From contig NZ_QLNV01000005.1 in assembly GCF_003285545.1 (NCBI RefSeq), forward strand, positions 289,914 through 353,913: a stretch of 64,000 bases of DNA, in the 5' to 3' direction. This document shows, one piece after another, positions 1-8,894 of the stretch. The notes under the pieces were generated by a model. It made no database searches. It was not told where the DNA came from and saw only the letters and a list, made by a program, of their open reading frames with translations. The stretch comes from Sinomicrobium soli. GTDB taxonomy: Bacteria > Bacteroidota > Bacteroidia > Flavobacteriales > Flavobacteriaceae. Numbering within the stretch: position 1 is the stretch's first letter; each line of letters opens with the position of its first letter. The translations under genes were made by a program, and so were the position numbers.

Positions 1-245
1 CGATCTACACTGATGACGGCCGGTCGCTGGTTATTAGCCGGACACTGAAGGAAGTAGAAAAATCCCTGAAAAAATTTCTGTTTGCCCGGGTACATCAGTC
101 CTACCTGGTCAATCCGAATTACATGGAAAAATACAGCAGAAATGATGGGGGATATCTGGTCATGACCAATAAGAAGAGGATCCCCATCAGTAACTCGAAA
201 CGGAATGTCATTATCGATATTTTTGAGAGTCTGAGAAGGTCATAG
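1..245 (+). CDS. LytTR DNA-binding domain protein, C-terminal fragment
   Basis: The left edge cuts this gene; 80 codons remain, in frame from base 3 to a TAG at 243-245. The translated end contains the LytTR pattern, including FLFARVHQSYLVNP and RIPISNSKR, which form the DNA-binding beta-sheet domain of LytR/AlgR-type response regulators. The usual N-terminal receiver domain would lie outside the window, so its presence is inferred. It runs toward the TonB-dependent receptor gene on the opposite strand, with 27 bases between the two stop codons. The assignment to LytTR is firm; the signal it answers cannot be seen. Confidence 0.85.
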   Translation, partial: IYTDDGRSLVISRTLKEVEKSLKKFLFARVHQSYLVNPNYMEKYSRNDGGYLVMTNKKRIPISNSKRNVIIDIFESLRRS

Positions 246-272
246 TGTTTTTTCCGTTTTTAAGCGATAGGG

Positions 273-2747
273 TCAAAACTCCTTTTTGCCAAATTCGCTG
301 TCAATAAACCGGGATTTGTTATTGCCTGTCTTTAGGATATACGACAGATTGAGTACCACCATATCAACTTCATATATATAATTTGTAGTGGTGTAAAACT
401 GGCCCGACGTGGAAGTGCTTATCCGCTGTTCGTTGGTTTTTAATAACCCCAGGTCCATGTTAAGCCACTGAAGTGTGGCCTTTAGCCGGTTGTCAAGAAA
501 CGATTTCTGAAATGTCAGATTCGGGGAATAAAACCGGGAATCCTCACCTTGTGCGGTCACCCTGTCTGATAAGTAATTGAAATTAAACTGGACTGAAGCT
601 GTTTCCCCGAACTCATACGTAGAATTTATGTTCAGCGAATACATCGTAGAGGTAGTGTTAACGGGCCTGCCGTCAAAGGTCCCTTTTAATTTATAGTGAT
701 TGAGGTTTCCGCCAATAAAGTTACTCCATTTTTCCGTAATGTTGAATTGAGAACCCATTTCGAGCCCCCAGGTTTTGGCATTTCCCACATTGGAATAAAT
801 TCTGTTTAAAATAGTGTCGTTGTATACGGTGTTTACCCTGTTCACCACGTTTTTAACATGCCGGTAATATCCGGTAGCATAGATACTATTTCCACAATGA
901 AGATCCTTGCTGATGCCGATCTCTGCAAGGTCGATAAATTCGGGTTTGAGTGTGGGGTCTCCCTGCTCTAAGGTCTCCGAATGTTCTCTTTCCGGAAAAG
1001 GGTTCATCTTAAATGTCGTAGTTCTCTCAATACGTCTGCTGTACGCTGCTCTGAGGTCCGTACTTTCGTTAAAGCTATACTGAAGGCTTGCCGATGGAAA
1101 TAGTTTTACGAAGTCGTAACTGTAGGTAGTATCGATCGTACCTGTCTTATCTTTCAGGTCGTATTCCCGGTTCATGGCTTCCAGCCGTACACCTGCGCTA
1201 TACTGCCATTTTTTTCTGGTGTTCCCAAGCTGTACATAACCGGAGTGGATGTTTCTTTTAAGGTCTGCATCACTCGAAAATTCCGGGACAAGTTCAAACT
1301 CACCGGTGTTGTTGTTCTGCCGTTCATACACAAAATCCCCGGTGTGATCCAGACCTCTGTACTGATAACCGATTTCCAGGGTTCCGAATGATAAAGGCTT
1401 AAAATCGTAATCCAGTTGCAGTCTTGTTCCATGTAGCGGGTTGTCATTGGTATTGTATTCATCCTGGTAAACCACGGAGGCGTCCGGATATCCCAGATTC
1501 TGATTTACCGTGGGGCCGCCAAGCAGGGTGTATTCATACAGCAGCGACCCCGACAATCTGGATTCATTATTAAAAATGTGGTTATAATCAAGGCTTCCTA
1601 AAATGAAATCTCCTTTCCTGGTACGCAGATTATGGTTGAAATACCGGAAGGTATATATTCTGCTTCCTTCTTCTGCAGGCGTAATGGCATGATTGTCATA
1701 ATACACAATATCTGCCAACCGGTCTTTGGTACGTTTACCTCCGTAAAAGCCTAATGAGAAGCTATTGCTTTCGTTCGGATTGTAATCTGCCGTAAGGCGA
1801 CCATTATAGCTGATTTCGTCAAAACTCCGTTCCCCGGTAGAGGGAAAACGTGTTAAGGTGTCGTTGTTTACGGTATATACATCACCTTCGCGTCGTCCGC
1901 CAAGATCGTTTTTTTGATAACTGGCTCCAACGGATATATTCCATCGATCATTCCTCATATTATACGTAAGATCTCCGCCATAGCGCCTGTGAAGGTCTTC
2001 ATTCCCGTAGGTTTCGATCGAAGGGAAGCCCCCTTTAATATTGACCTGCGCAAAAGAACCGTTCAGGACTTCTTTCCTGGTATAAATATTTATTATCCCC
2101 GCTTTTCCCTCCGGATCGTACTTGGCGGAAGGGGCCGTGATGACTTCAACTCTTTCTATGGCATTGGCAGGAAGCTGACTTATAAATGCCACAGGGTCGC
2201 CCTGTAAAGGTTTCCCGTTGAATAAAACCACAAAACCGGTGGTACCGCGTACACTTATTTCCCCCTGGCCATTAATACTGACTGCAGGAAGGTTTCGGAT
2301 GACATCCGACCCGGAACCGCCCTGTGTACTGTTGAACTGACTGGTTTCAAATACCTGCCGGTCAATTTTACTGATCATTGATTTTTTGTCAGCCTGAACA
2401 ACTACTTCCGAAAGCCGGTTTCCCGGTATTAACCGGATAGTCCCGAGATCTTTGCTGCCCTTCTGTTTGTCAATAACAATGTGATTAATATACCTGGTTT
2501 CAAATCCGATAAATGACGCCTTTAAAAAGAATTTTCCCTTTTTCAGGCCGTCAATTTCAAAGATTCCCTCATAGTCAGTGATCACACCACCTGCCAGTGT
2601 ACTGTCTGCTTGCTGATAAACGGCAACAGTAGCATATTCCAGGGGGGTACCGGCATCATCTATAACCTTACCTTTGATTTGTGATCTGGCATGTATACTG
2701 TAAAAAAGAATAAGAAACAACAGGTACCGGGGGTTAAAACTTTTCAT
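273..2747 (-). CDS. TonB-dependent outer-membrane receptor, beta-barrel family
   Basis: This 824-residue protein begins with a signal peptide ending near HARSQ, followed by a carboxypeptidase-regulatory-like beta-sandwich (about residues 24-110). A plug domain follows (about 115-230), with the typical segments SGSDVIRNLPAVSINGQGEI and IERVEVITAPSAKYDPEGKA, and then an outer-membrane beta-barrel. The architecture is that of the OMP_b-brl_3 branch of TonB receptors rather than SusC, because it is shorter and has no SusD partner. It probably imports an unidentified ligand across the outer membrane using TonB energy. The AraC gene lies about 85 bases upstream on the same strand and could control it, but that is inference. 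Confidence 0.88.
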   Translation of the reverse strand: MKSFNPRYLLFLILFYSIHARSQIKGKVIDDAGTPLEYATVAVYQQADSTLAGGVITDYEGIFEIDGLKKGKFFLKASFIGFETRYINHIVIDKQKGSKDLGTIRLIPGNRLSEVVVQADKKSMISKIDRQVFETSQFNSTQGGSGSDVIRNLPAVSINGQGEISVRGTTGFVVLFNGKPLQGDPVAFISQLPANAIERVEVITAPSAKYDPEGKAGIINIYTRKEVLNGSFAQVNIKGGFPSIETYGNEDLHRRYGGDLTYNMRNDRWNISVGASYQKNDLGGRREGDVYTVNNDTLTRFPSTGERSFDEISYNGRLTADYNPNESNSFSLGFYGGKRTKDRLADIVYYDNHAITPAEEGSRIYTFRYFNHNLRTRKGDFILGSLDYNHIFNNESRLSGSLLYEYTLLGGPTVNQNLGYPDASVVYQDEYNTNDNPLHGTRLQLDYDFKPLSFGTLEIGYQYRGLDHTGDFVYERQNNNTGEFELVPEFSSDADLKRNIHSGYVQLGNTRKKWQYSAGVRLEAMNREYDLKDKTGTIDTTYSYDFVKLFPSASLQYSFNESTDLRAAYSRRIERTTTFKMNPFPEREHSETLEQGDPTLKPEFIDLAEIGISKDLHCGNSIYATGYYRHVKNVVNRVNTVYNDTILNRIYSNVGNAKTWGLEMGSQFNITEKWSNFIGGNLNHYKLKGTFDGRPVNTTSTMYSLNINSTYEFGETASVQFNFNYLSDRVTAQGEDSRFYSPNLTFQKSFLDNRLKATLQWLNMDLGLLKTNEQRISTSTSGQFYTTTNYIYEVDMVVLNLSYILKTGNNKSRFIDSEFGKKEF

Positions 2748-2831
2748 GGAAGTGCTTTATAATTAAAACGCCATCAAAAGTACATCTTCACGGTTCCGGA
2801 AAATGGTGTAAATGAAAAATAAATGGTTGTT

Positions 2832-3656
2832 TTAGTGTTCCGGATCTGTTTTTCTGTATTTAAACGGGGTCAATCCGGTATGTCGTTTAAAGTATCTGAT
2901 AAAATTGGAGGTATCCTGAAAACTTAATTTACAAGCAATGTCAGCTACCGCAAGATCTGTATAAACAAGTAAGTATTTGACCTCTTTTATAATATGGCGT
3001 GCAATAACCTCGGAAGCTGTCTGGTTAAATAATTTTTTACATAGGTTATTCAGATTTTGGGGGGTCATATTCAATGTTTCTGCATAGTGCCTGACATTGA
3101 CCTTAAGGTCGGCAGAGATCATATTTAAAAACAGCAAGCCTGTATTCTGAGGATTGCCATTCAGGCGATTCGCATAATCGGTTAAACTCATTAGTATGAC
3201 ATTGAAAATACCTTCAAAGATTGCTGTTTTAGGGTGAGATCCTTCAAATTCATGACACAATGCCCTGAAAAGGTTTTCCAGTTGTCCTGCTTTTTCAGAA
3301 GGGATTCTTAGTTCGTTAATCCCGTTCAATTGAAGAAGCCTGGTATTTATAGATTTATCTTTGGTCGTTTCCAGGTAAGATTCCTTTATAATTATTACAT
3401 AACCCCGGGGAGCAGTATTTATCTCCCAATGATGTACCTGGTTTTTATGGATAAAAAAAAGTACCGGGGGATCGATCTTGTAGTTTTTCAGATCGAGGAA
3501 ATGATGTCCCTCTCCGCCTGTAAAAAAAACGATCTCCAGGTACTTATTGTGTTTATGGGGTTTGGTGTAACGTTTATTTACATCGAATTTTGCTACTTTA
3601 ATGGCAGCCAAAGAACTGGTTTTATCAACAACAGGGATGTCTTCTTTCATAATCAT
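2832..3656 (-). CDS. AraC family transcriptional regulator
   Basis: This 274-residue protein has an N-terminal cupin-like ligand domain (about 15-100, with HKHNKYLEIVFFTGGEGHHF) and a C-terminal AraC double helix-turn-helix (about 175-272). The latter ends in the signature ACKLSFQDTSNFIRYFKRHT followed by GLTPFKYR. The reading frame could begin at a TTG at 3660-3662, but I place the start at ATG 3654-3656; a third choice is the ATG two codons later. A perfect TAnnTTTG box on the minus strand at 3822-3829 could be its promoter. The gene lies upstream of the TonB receptor on the same strand and is divergent from the GntR gene. Its inducer is unknown. Confidence 0.88.
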   Translation of the reverse strand: MIMKEDIPVVDKTSSLAAIKVAKFDVNKRYTKPHKHNKYLEIVFFTGGEGHHFLDLKNYKIDPPVLFFIHKNQVHHWEINTAPRGYVIIIKESYLETTKDKSINTRLLQLNGINELRIPSEKAGQLENLFRALCHEFEGSHPKTAIFEGIFNVILMSLTDYANRLNGNPQNTGLLFLNMISADLKVNVRHYAETLNMTPQNLNNLCKKLFNQTASEVIARHIIKEVKYLLVYTDLAVADIACKLSFQDTSNFIRYFKRHTGLTPFKYRKTDPEH

Positions 3657-3813
3657 TGCCAATGGATCCCTTCAAAAGTAATAAATGAATTTTGTTTTGG
3701 CCAGGGTTGTTATGGTGTTCACAGTTGGCAGGCGAATTGTTTGTATCTCTTTATCGTTTTTCCGGTAAAATGCGTAGAGGCAGGTAGCCTTCCCGGATAA
3801 ACCGGAATTTTAA

Positions 3814-3823
3814 TGTATAAACA
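3814..3823. promoter_or_regulatory. Candidate GntR operator, divergent AraC/GntR promoter region
   Basis: The site reads TGTTTATACA on the minus strand, an inverted TGT-N4-ACA. It differs at one base from TGTTTGTACA at 4775-4784, which sits in front of the GH92 gene. It lies between the divergent AraC and GntR genes, next to a minus-strand TAnnTTTG box at 3822-3829. Its recurrence beside both genes flanking the regulator suggests autoregulation by GntR. This is inference from a 10-base match. Confidence 0.4.
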
Positions 3824-3879
3824 AACCTACCAAACAAAAAAAATTAGTAGTATTGCCTGCACATACCAATAAACAAGCT

Positions 3880-4608
3880 ATGAAATTTGCGATTGACCAC
3901 AAAAGCCCCGTGCCCTTACACGCCCAGGTGGAGGCCCTGTTGCGGGAACTCATAGAGCGGGAGGAATATCAGAACGGCAAGACCCTTCCGAGCGAGGTCG
4001 AGCTCTCCAGAAAACTCGCTATTTCACGTACTACGGTCCGGCAGGCCATAAAGAAGCTGGTTTTCGAGGGGTTGCTGGTACGAAAAAAAAGGGCGGGTAC
4101 CAAGGTAGCCCCTAAACCGGTAAGCTCGAAATCAAATAACTGGCTCAGTTTTTCACAGGAGATGAAACTCCGGGGCATCCCGATCAGGAATTTCGAGCTG
4201 CATATCAGTTGGGTGGCTGCAGATGAAGCGCTCGCCGGTTTTTTTGAAATCAGAAAGGGAAGTAAAGTGCTGAAAATGGAACGGGTACGCGGAAAGCCGG
4301 AAGAGCCGTTTGTGTATTTTGCTTCCTATTTCCACCCCCGTGTAGAACTTACAGGAGACGAAGATTTCAAAAAGCCCCTGTACGAAATGCTGGAACAGGA
4401 GCATTCCGTAATTGCTACACTTTCCAAAGAGGAGATCAGTGCAACCGCTGCAGATGCTTTTATTGCCGAAAAACTTCAGATCCCACAGGGATTCCCGGTG
4501 TTATTCAGAAAACGTCATGTCTTTGACCAGGGAGAAAGGCCCATCGAATATAATCTGGGGTACTATAAGGCAGACAGCTTTATTTATACCGTGGAGAGCA
4601 CACGATAA
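3880..4608 (+). CDS. GntR family transcriptional regulator with UTRA domain
   Basis: This 242-residue protein has an N-terminal GntR winged helix (about 5-70, with LPSEVELSRKLAISRTTVRQ and AIKKLVFEGLLVRKKRAGT). A UTRA ligand-binding domain follows (about 95-238), with the typical FPVLFRKRHVFDQGERPIEY near its end. Members of this HutC-like branch are usually repressors released by a sugar phosphate or other small metabolite. An in-frame TTG nine codons earlier exists, but ATG 3880 begins directly before the conserved domain. GH92 follows on the same strand after 246 bases, and a palindrome overlaps that gene's likely promoter, so GH92 control is the probable job. Confidence 0.9.
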   Translation: MKFAIDHKSPVPLHAQVEALLRELIEREEYQNGKTLPSEVELSRKLAISRTTVRQAIKKLVFEGLLVRKKRAGTKVAPKPVSSKSNNWLSFSQEMKLRGIPIRNFELHISWVAADEALAGFFEIRKGSKVLKMERVRGKPEEPFVYFASYFHPRVELTGDEDFKKPLYEMLEQEHSVIATLSKEEISATAADAFIAEKLQIPQGFPVLFRKRHVFDQGERPIEYNLGYYKADSFIYTVESTR

Positions 4609-4748
4609 CCGGATTGCCTTTGCGGTTTCTTCCGGGCTTTAGGTAGTGCCAGGACACTTCCGGTCGTCCGTATTTTTGATTTTTTATTGAGATTCCGATC
4701 GTTTTTCGATAAGAGGACAGAGAATATTGAAAACATTCACACTCATAA

Positions 4749-4788
4749 TTGCAGAAAACAAAAAATAATAAATATGTTTGTACATATT
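4749..4788 (+). promoter_or_regulatory. Promoter of the GH92 gene overlapped by a palindromic operator
   Basis: A TTG at 4749-4751 and a perfect TAnnTTTG (TATGTTTG) at 4773-4780 are separated by 21 bases, which fits the -33/-7 promoter layout of Bacteroidota. The -7 box lies within an 18-base perfect inverted repeat, AATATGT-TTGT-ACATATT, at 4771-4788. Its core TGTTTGTACA matches the site near the GntR promoter at nine of ten bases. A bound GntR dimer here would block RNA polymerase. Transcription would start near 4787, about 70 bases before the GH92 start. Confidence 0.55.
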
Positions 4789-4854
4789 AACATTATTAAA
4801 AGAATGGTCCCTTGCCGGATTTTCGAATGAATCAAAAGAACACTTTATTTTCAG

Positions 4855-7800
4855 ATGATGAAAAACCCAATCTTATATCAGAAAATAGTATATATACTTA
4901 CGGGGAGCTTTATTCTGTCAGGAATGCTATCCGGCTGTAACAGTTATAACTCTGGGAATATGCAGAACAAGGCATTGTCACCGATCTCCGGGAGTGTCGC
5001 CGTGCCCCTGTGGAGTATCGGAACCGATGACGGTTCAGGGGCCGACCTGGCCCTGGGTCCCTCAGACTATAAAAAATTCCTGAGTGAGGATTTCGGTTAT
5101 GAAGATCGCTATTATCTCATAGGGAAATCGGAAGCTTCTGACGATTTTCCATATGTATTGCCGGGGCCCGATGATACCTGGGGGGGTACATGGCGAACTG
5201 CCGGGTGGCGGACCCACGAGATCAATATACTTTTCGGCGTGGAGGAACTCCCGGCCAAGGGAGAGTGGTTCCTCGTTGTAGACCTCGTAGATTCCGCCCC
5301 TTCCGGATCACTTTTTAAAGTCAGTATCAACGACCAGCACGAAAAATTTTCGCTCCGCGGGATTTCAGACAGTACTGTTACCCGGGTGCCGGATACCAAA
5401 ACCGAACGGGTGTTGAGAATCCCGGTCAGGGAAGGGGAAGTGCGCAGCGGGGGTAATAAGGTGACACTGACCATCCTGGAAGGAAGCTGGGTGGTTTTTG
5501 ACCATATCCGCCTGGAAGGTCCGTCCGGAGCCACTGTACTCGTCCCGGATGAGATCTTTATTCGCGCTGTGGAACCGGCTGCCTATGAGTTAAAGGAGGA
5601 ATCAGGCAGGTATCAGCCCCTTCTTCTGGATGTGGAACACCTGTCCGGGACCCCTACCGTAGAGGTGGAACTGGACCACCGGCGTATTTTTCAGAAACAG
5701 CTGGATACGGCGGGATACCGGCTGGAAGTCCCGATGCCGGCAGTGTCTTCTGCCCGGCAAAGTGAATACCGTATCCTGGTCAATGGTGAGGAGATCGAGT
5801 CCGGAAGTATTTCCCGGGAACCCCAACCCCTGCAAACACCCGCAGACTATGTAGACACCCGGATGGGCACCGCCCATTCCAGGTGGATGATCGCCCCCGG
5901 CCCGTGGATGCCGTTCAGTATGGTGAAGCTTAGCCCTGATAACCAGAACAGGGGATGGCAGGCAGGTTACCAGCCTTCTTTCGAAAGTTTGGGGACTTTC
6001 AGTCATATTCACGAGTGGACCATGGCCGGTCTCGGAATGATGCCTACCAACGGGGGCCTCCGGATTGAAGTTGGTGATGAGGCGGATCCGGATTCCGGGT
6101 ATCGTTCCCGGATCGACAAATCATCGGAGGAAGCCCCGCTCGGACATTACAAGGTACATCTTACGGATTCCGATATCCTGGCCGAAGTTACCGCCACTAC
6201 CCGTGGTGCCTTCCACCGCTATACCTTCCCGGAGGATAAGGACGGAAGGGTAATGATAGACCTCCATATAGAGGCCGAATACGATTACAGCCTGGAAGCT
6301 GTCGAAATGACACAGGTGAGTGATTACCGTATCGAAGGAAAAAGCCACCAGTTATCTCCCCGGGTATGGAGCAGTGATGCGGATCAGGAATACACGGTGA
6401 ACTTTGTGATCGAATTCGACCGCCCGATTAAAAAACTCGGGGGGTGGATCAATGATTCCATTGTCAGAAATCCCGGAATTGCGGGAACAGGCCTGAAGGA
6501 TGCCGGGATGTTTGCGGAGTTTGATACCCGTGAGCACAATGTAGTACAGGCCCGTATCGGGATTTCCCTGGTGAGTATTGACAATGCGGCTGAAAACCTG
6601 GAAACGGAGATCTCTCAGCCGTTTAAATGGAATTATGAAGCGGTGGTGGCACACCAGAAAAAAGTGTGGAACGAATATCTTTCCCGGGTCCGTATCACCA
6701 CTGATGACTACCGGGAGAAAAAAAGGTTTTACACCAATTTTTACCGTTCGCTATGCCGCAATATATGGAGCGATGTCAATGGTGAATGGGTGGCTGCGGA
6801 TGAGAGGGTCCGGCAGCTTGCGAACCCGGAACATGTGGTCCTGGGCTGTGATGCATTCTGGAATACCTTCTGGAACCTCAACCAGTTCTGGAATATGGTT
6901 ACCCCCGAATGGTCGTCTAAATGGGTCAACTCCCAGCTTGCGATGTACGATGCCAACGGCTGGCTGTCCAAGGGCCCGGCAGGAATGGAATATATTCCCG
7001 TAATGGTGGCCGAGCACGAAATTCCGCTTATAGTATCGGCTTACCAGATGGGGATCCGGGATTTTGATACCGAGAAAGCCTTTGAAGCTGTAAAGAAGAT
7101 GCAGACTACCCCTGCCGGACCTGTAGCCGGAGGGTATGCAGGGAACAGGGATCTGGAGGCTTACCTTAAATATAACTATGTTCCTCATGACAAGGGACGT
7201 TTCTCCAATACCCTGGAATACTCGTATGACGACTGGACAGTGGCCCAGTTTGCCAAAGCCCTCGGAAAAAAAGAGGATTATGAGATATTCCTGGAACGCG
7301 GAAGCTGGTGGAGAAATGCCTTTAACCCCGAAACCGGCTATGCCCAGCTACGCGATAGTGAGGGAAATTTCGAAGAACCGTTCGATCCCTTTCAGTCCGG
7401 CAGGAACAAGGAATATGTGGAAGGGAATGCCTGGCAGCTCAGCTATTTTGTCCCCCAGGATATTCCGGCCATGGCACAGATCACCGGTAAAGACAGTTTC
7501 GTGGAACGTCTCGACTGGGGGTTCCGGGCCAGTGAGCCCTGGCGGTATAATGCGCCAAATGACCAGTACTGGGATTACCCGGTCGTTCAGGGAAATCAGC
7601 AGTCCATGCATTTTGCGTTCCTTTTCAACTGGGTGGACCATCCCTGGTTGACCCAGAAATGGAGCCGTTCGATCCTGGATAAATATTACGGTTATGATGA
7701 GGGAAATGCCTATCTCGGTGATGAAGACCAGGGACAGATGAGCGCCTGGTTCGTCATGGCATCTCTCGGGCTTTTTCAGACGGACGGGGGAACCCGGGAA

Positions 7801-8064
7801 GCACCCATCTACGAAATATCCAGTCCGCTATACGGGAAAACCGTCATCGACCTCGGCGAACGCTACGGGCGTGGCAAGCAGTTTGTCATTGAAGCCAGAA
7901 ATGTATCCAGGGTCAATAAATACGTACAGTCGGCCATACTCAACGGTAAAGCGCTGACTTCATTCTGGTTCCCTTCCGGAGAATTGCTGAAAGGAGGGAC
8001 CCTGATTCTTGAAATGGGCCCCGAACCGAATCGTGAATGGGGAAGAGGAAAGCTTCCCGAATAA
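4855..8064 (+). CDS. GH92 family alpha-mannosidase-like lipoprotein with N-terminal extension
   Basis: This 1069-residue protein is a predicted lipoprotein (lipobox LSGC near residue 28). The GH92 catalytic unit starts near residue 332 (YVDTRMGT, then PWMPFSMVKLSPD). It continues through WNTFWNLNQFWNM, LEYSYDDWTVAQFAKALGKK, VQGNQQSMHFAFLFNW and DEDQGQMSAWFVMASLGLF (about residue 957). Known GH92 enzymes are calcium-dependent exo-alpha-mannosidases. The first ~300 residues are extra; segments such as PLWSIGTDDGS and LPGPDDTWGG resemble the beta-sandwich domains of PL4 rhamnogalacturonan lyases. The acidic motif usually reads NDDCGQMSAW; here the Cys is Gln, so linkage specificity should not be assumed. 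Second ATG at 4858 is an alternative start. Confidence 0.85.
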   Translation: MMKNPILYQKIVYILTGSFILSGMLSGCNSYNSGNMQNKALSPISGSVAVPLWSIGTDDGSGADLALGPSDYKKFLSEDFGYEDRYYLIGKSEASDDFPYVLPGPDDTWGGTWRTAGWRTHEINILFGVEELPAKGEWFLVVDLVDSAPSGSLFKVSINDQHEKFSLRGISDSTVTRVPDTKTERVLRIPVREGEVRSGGNKVTLTILEGSWVVFDHIRLEGPSGATVLVPDEIFIRAVEPAAYELKEESGRYQPLLLDVEHLSGTPTVEVELDHRRIFQKQLDTAGYRLEVPMPAVSSARQSEYRILVNGEEIESGSISREPQPLQTPADYVDTRMGTAHSRWMIAPGPWMPFSMVKLSPDNQNRGWQAGYQPSFESLGTFSHIHEWTMAGLGMMPTNGGLRIEVGDEADPDSGYRSRIDKSSEEAPLGHYKVHLTDSDILAEVTATTRGAFHRYTFPEDKDGRVMIDLHIEAEYDYSLEAVEMTQVSDYRIEGKSHQLSPRVWSSDADQEYTVNFVIEFDRPIKKLGGWINDSIVRNPGIAGTGLKDAGMFAEFDTREHNVVQARIGISLVSIDNAAENLETEISQPFKWNYEAVVAHQKKVWNEYLSRVRITTDDYREKKRFYTNFYRSLCRNIWSDVNGEWVAADERVRQLANPEHVVLGCDAFWNTFWNLNQFWNMVTPEWSSKWVNSQLAMYDANGWLSKGPAGMEYIPVMVAEHEIPLIVSAYQMGIRDFDTEKAFEAVKKMQTTPAGPVAGGYAGNRDLEAYLKYNYVPHDKGRFSNTLEYSYDDWTVAQFAKALGKKEDYEIFLERGSWWRNAFNPETGYAQLRDSEGNFEEPFDPFQSGRNKEYVEGNAWQLSYFVPQDIPAMAQITGKDSFVERLDWGFRASEPWRYNAPNDQYWDYPVVQGNQQSMHFAFLFNWVDHPWLTQKWSRSILDKYYGYDEGNAYLGDEDQGQMSAWFVMASLGLFQTDGGTREAPIYEISSPLYGKTVIDLGERYGRGKQFVIEARNVSRVNKYVQSAILNGKALTSFWFPSGELLKGGTLILEMGPEPNREWGRGKLPE

Positions 8065-8083
8065 TCCTGAAACAATAGTTCAA

Positions 8084-8792
8084 ATGAAATACACAGTTCT
8101 GATATCATTGCCGCTGTTCCTCTGTTTTTTCTCATGTGGCGGGGAGAAACAAAAGACAAACGGTGAAAAGGGAACGGCAACCGAAAGCACTTATAAAGAC
8201 CCGAAACTCGGTCTTGTCAGGGAAAAGGCACTGCAGCTGGCAAGGAACGGGTTTAATGCCGGAGACGGATATATGGAAGTGTGGATAAGGGATTACAACA
8301 CTTTTATAAACCTGGCGGCCGAAGTCAATGACAGGGAATTGCTAAAAGAAAACCTCAGGGTGTTTTTCCGGTTGCAGGGAGAAGACGGAAACATTGTAGA
8401 CGGCTTTATTCCCAAAAGCAAGGCTGTTGTTTCCGATGGTGGATAATATGAAAAAGGCAGGGGCCTCTACCATAGGGCTTACCCTGTATCCTCCCTATCC
8501 CGAAGGGACTTTTTTAAATGAGGGAATGCACCCGTACGGTTATCAGAACGGGGGCGACTGGACCTGGTTTGGCGGTCGCATGATCATTGCCCTTTTTGAG
8601 AACGGCTTCAGGAAAGCGGCCTTTGAGCATCTCCGGCCTATGCTGGACAGGGTGATTGCCAACGATGGTTTTTACGAGTGGTATACCCCGGATAATTCCC
8701 CCAGGGGCTCAGCTTCTTTTAAGGGCTCGGCGGGGGTCTTGTACGATGCTATCGAACTGTTTCTTGACGATCCGGAACCCAAACGTCCGTAA
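8084..8792 (+). pseudogene. Glycosidase-like lipoprotein gene with internal deletion and frameshift
   Basis: The gene starts 19 bases after GH92 with a lipoprotein signal (CFFSCGG). It then encodes YMEVWIRDYNTFINLAAEVN and GEDGNIVDGFIPKSKA, which resemble the start of an (alpha/alpha)6-barrel glycosidase-like family. That frame stops at 8444-8446. The end of the same type of protein continues in another frame from about 8430: GASTIGLTLYPPYPEGTF, YQNGGDWTWFGGRM, RVIANDGFYEWYTPDN and GSASFKGSAGVLYDAIELF, to a stop at 8790-8792. Only about 235 residues remain. From memory of the family I expect well over 400, so the central part of the barrel appears deleted at about 8425-8440. It is very unlikely to make an active enzyme. 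A sequencing error could explain a frameshift but not the missing middle. Confidence 0.75.
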
Positions 8793-8894
8793 ACGGTTTC
8801 CTGTTTAAAGGATACCAATTAATTATGCAATGAGTTTCTCTTATCCCAGGTTCTGATTTTCCCGGTCTGCAATAATGCCGGGCCTATCCGGGGT

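Noticed and set aside
8427..8792. A separate small intact gene in the second half of the decayed glycosidase
   Set aside because: It has no signal peptide or sensible start and matches only the end of the same type of protein begun at 8084, so it is part of the pseudogene.
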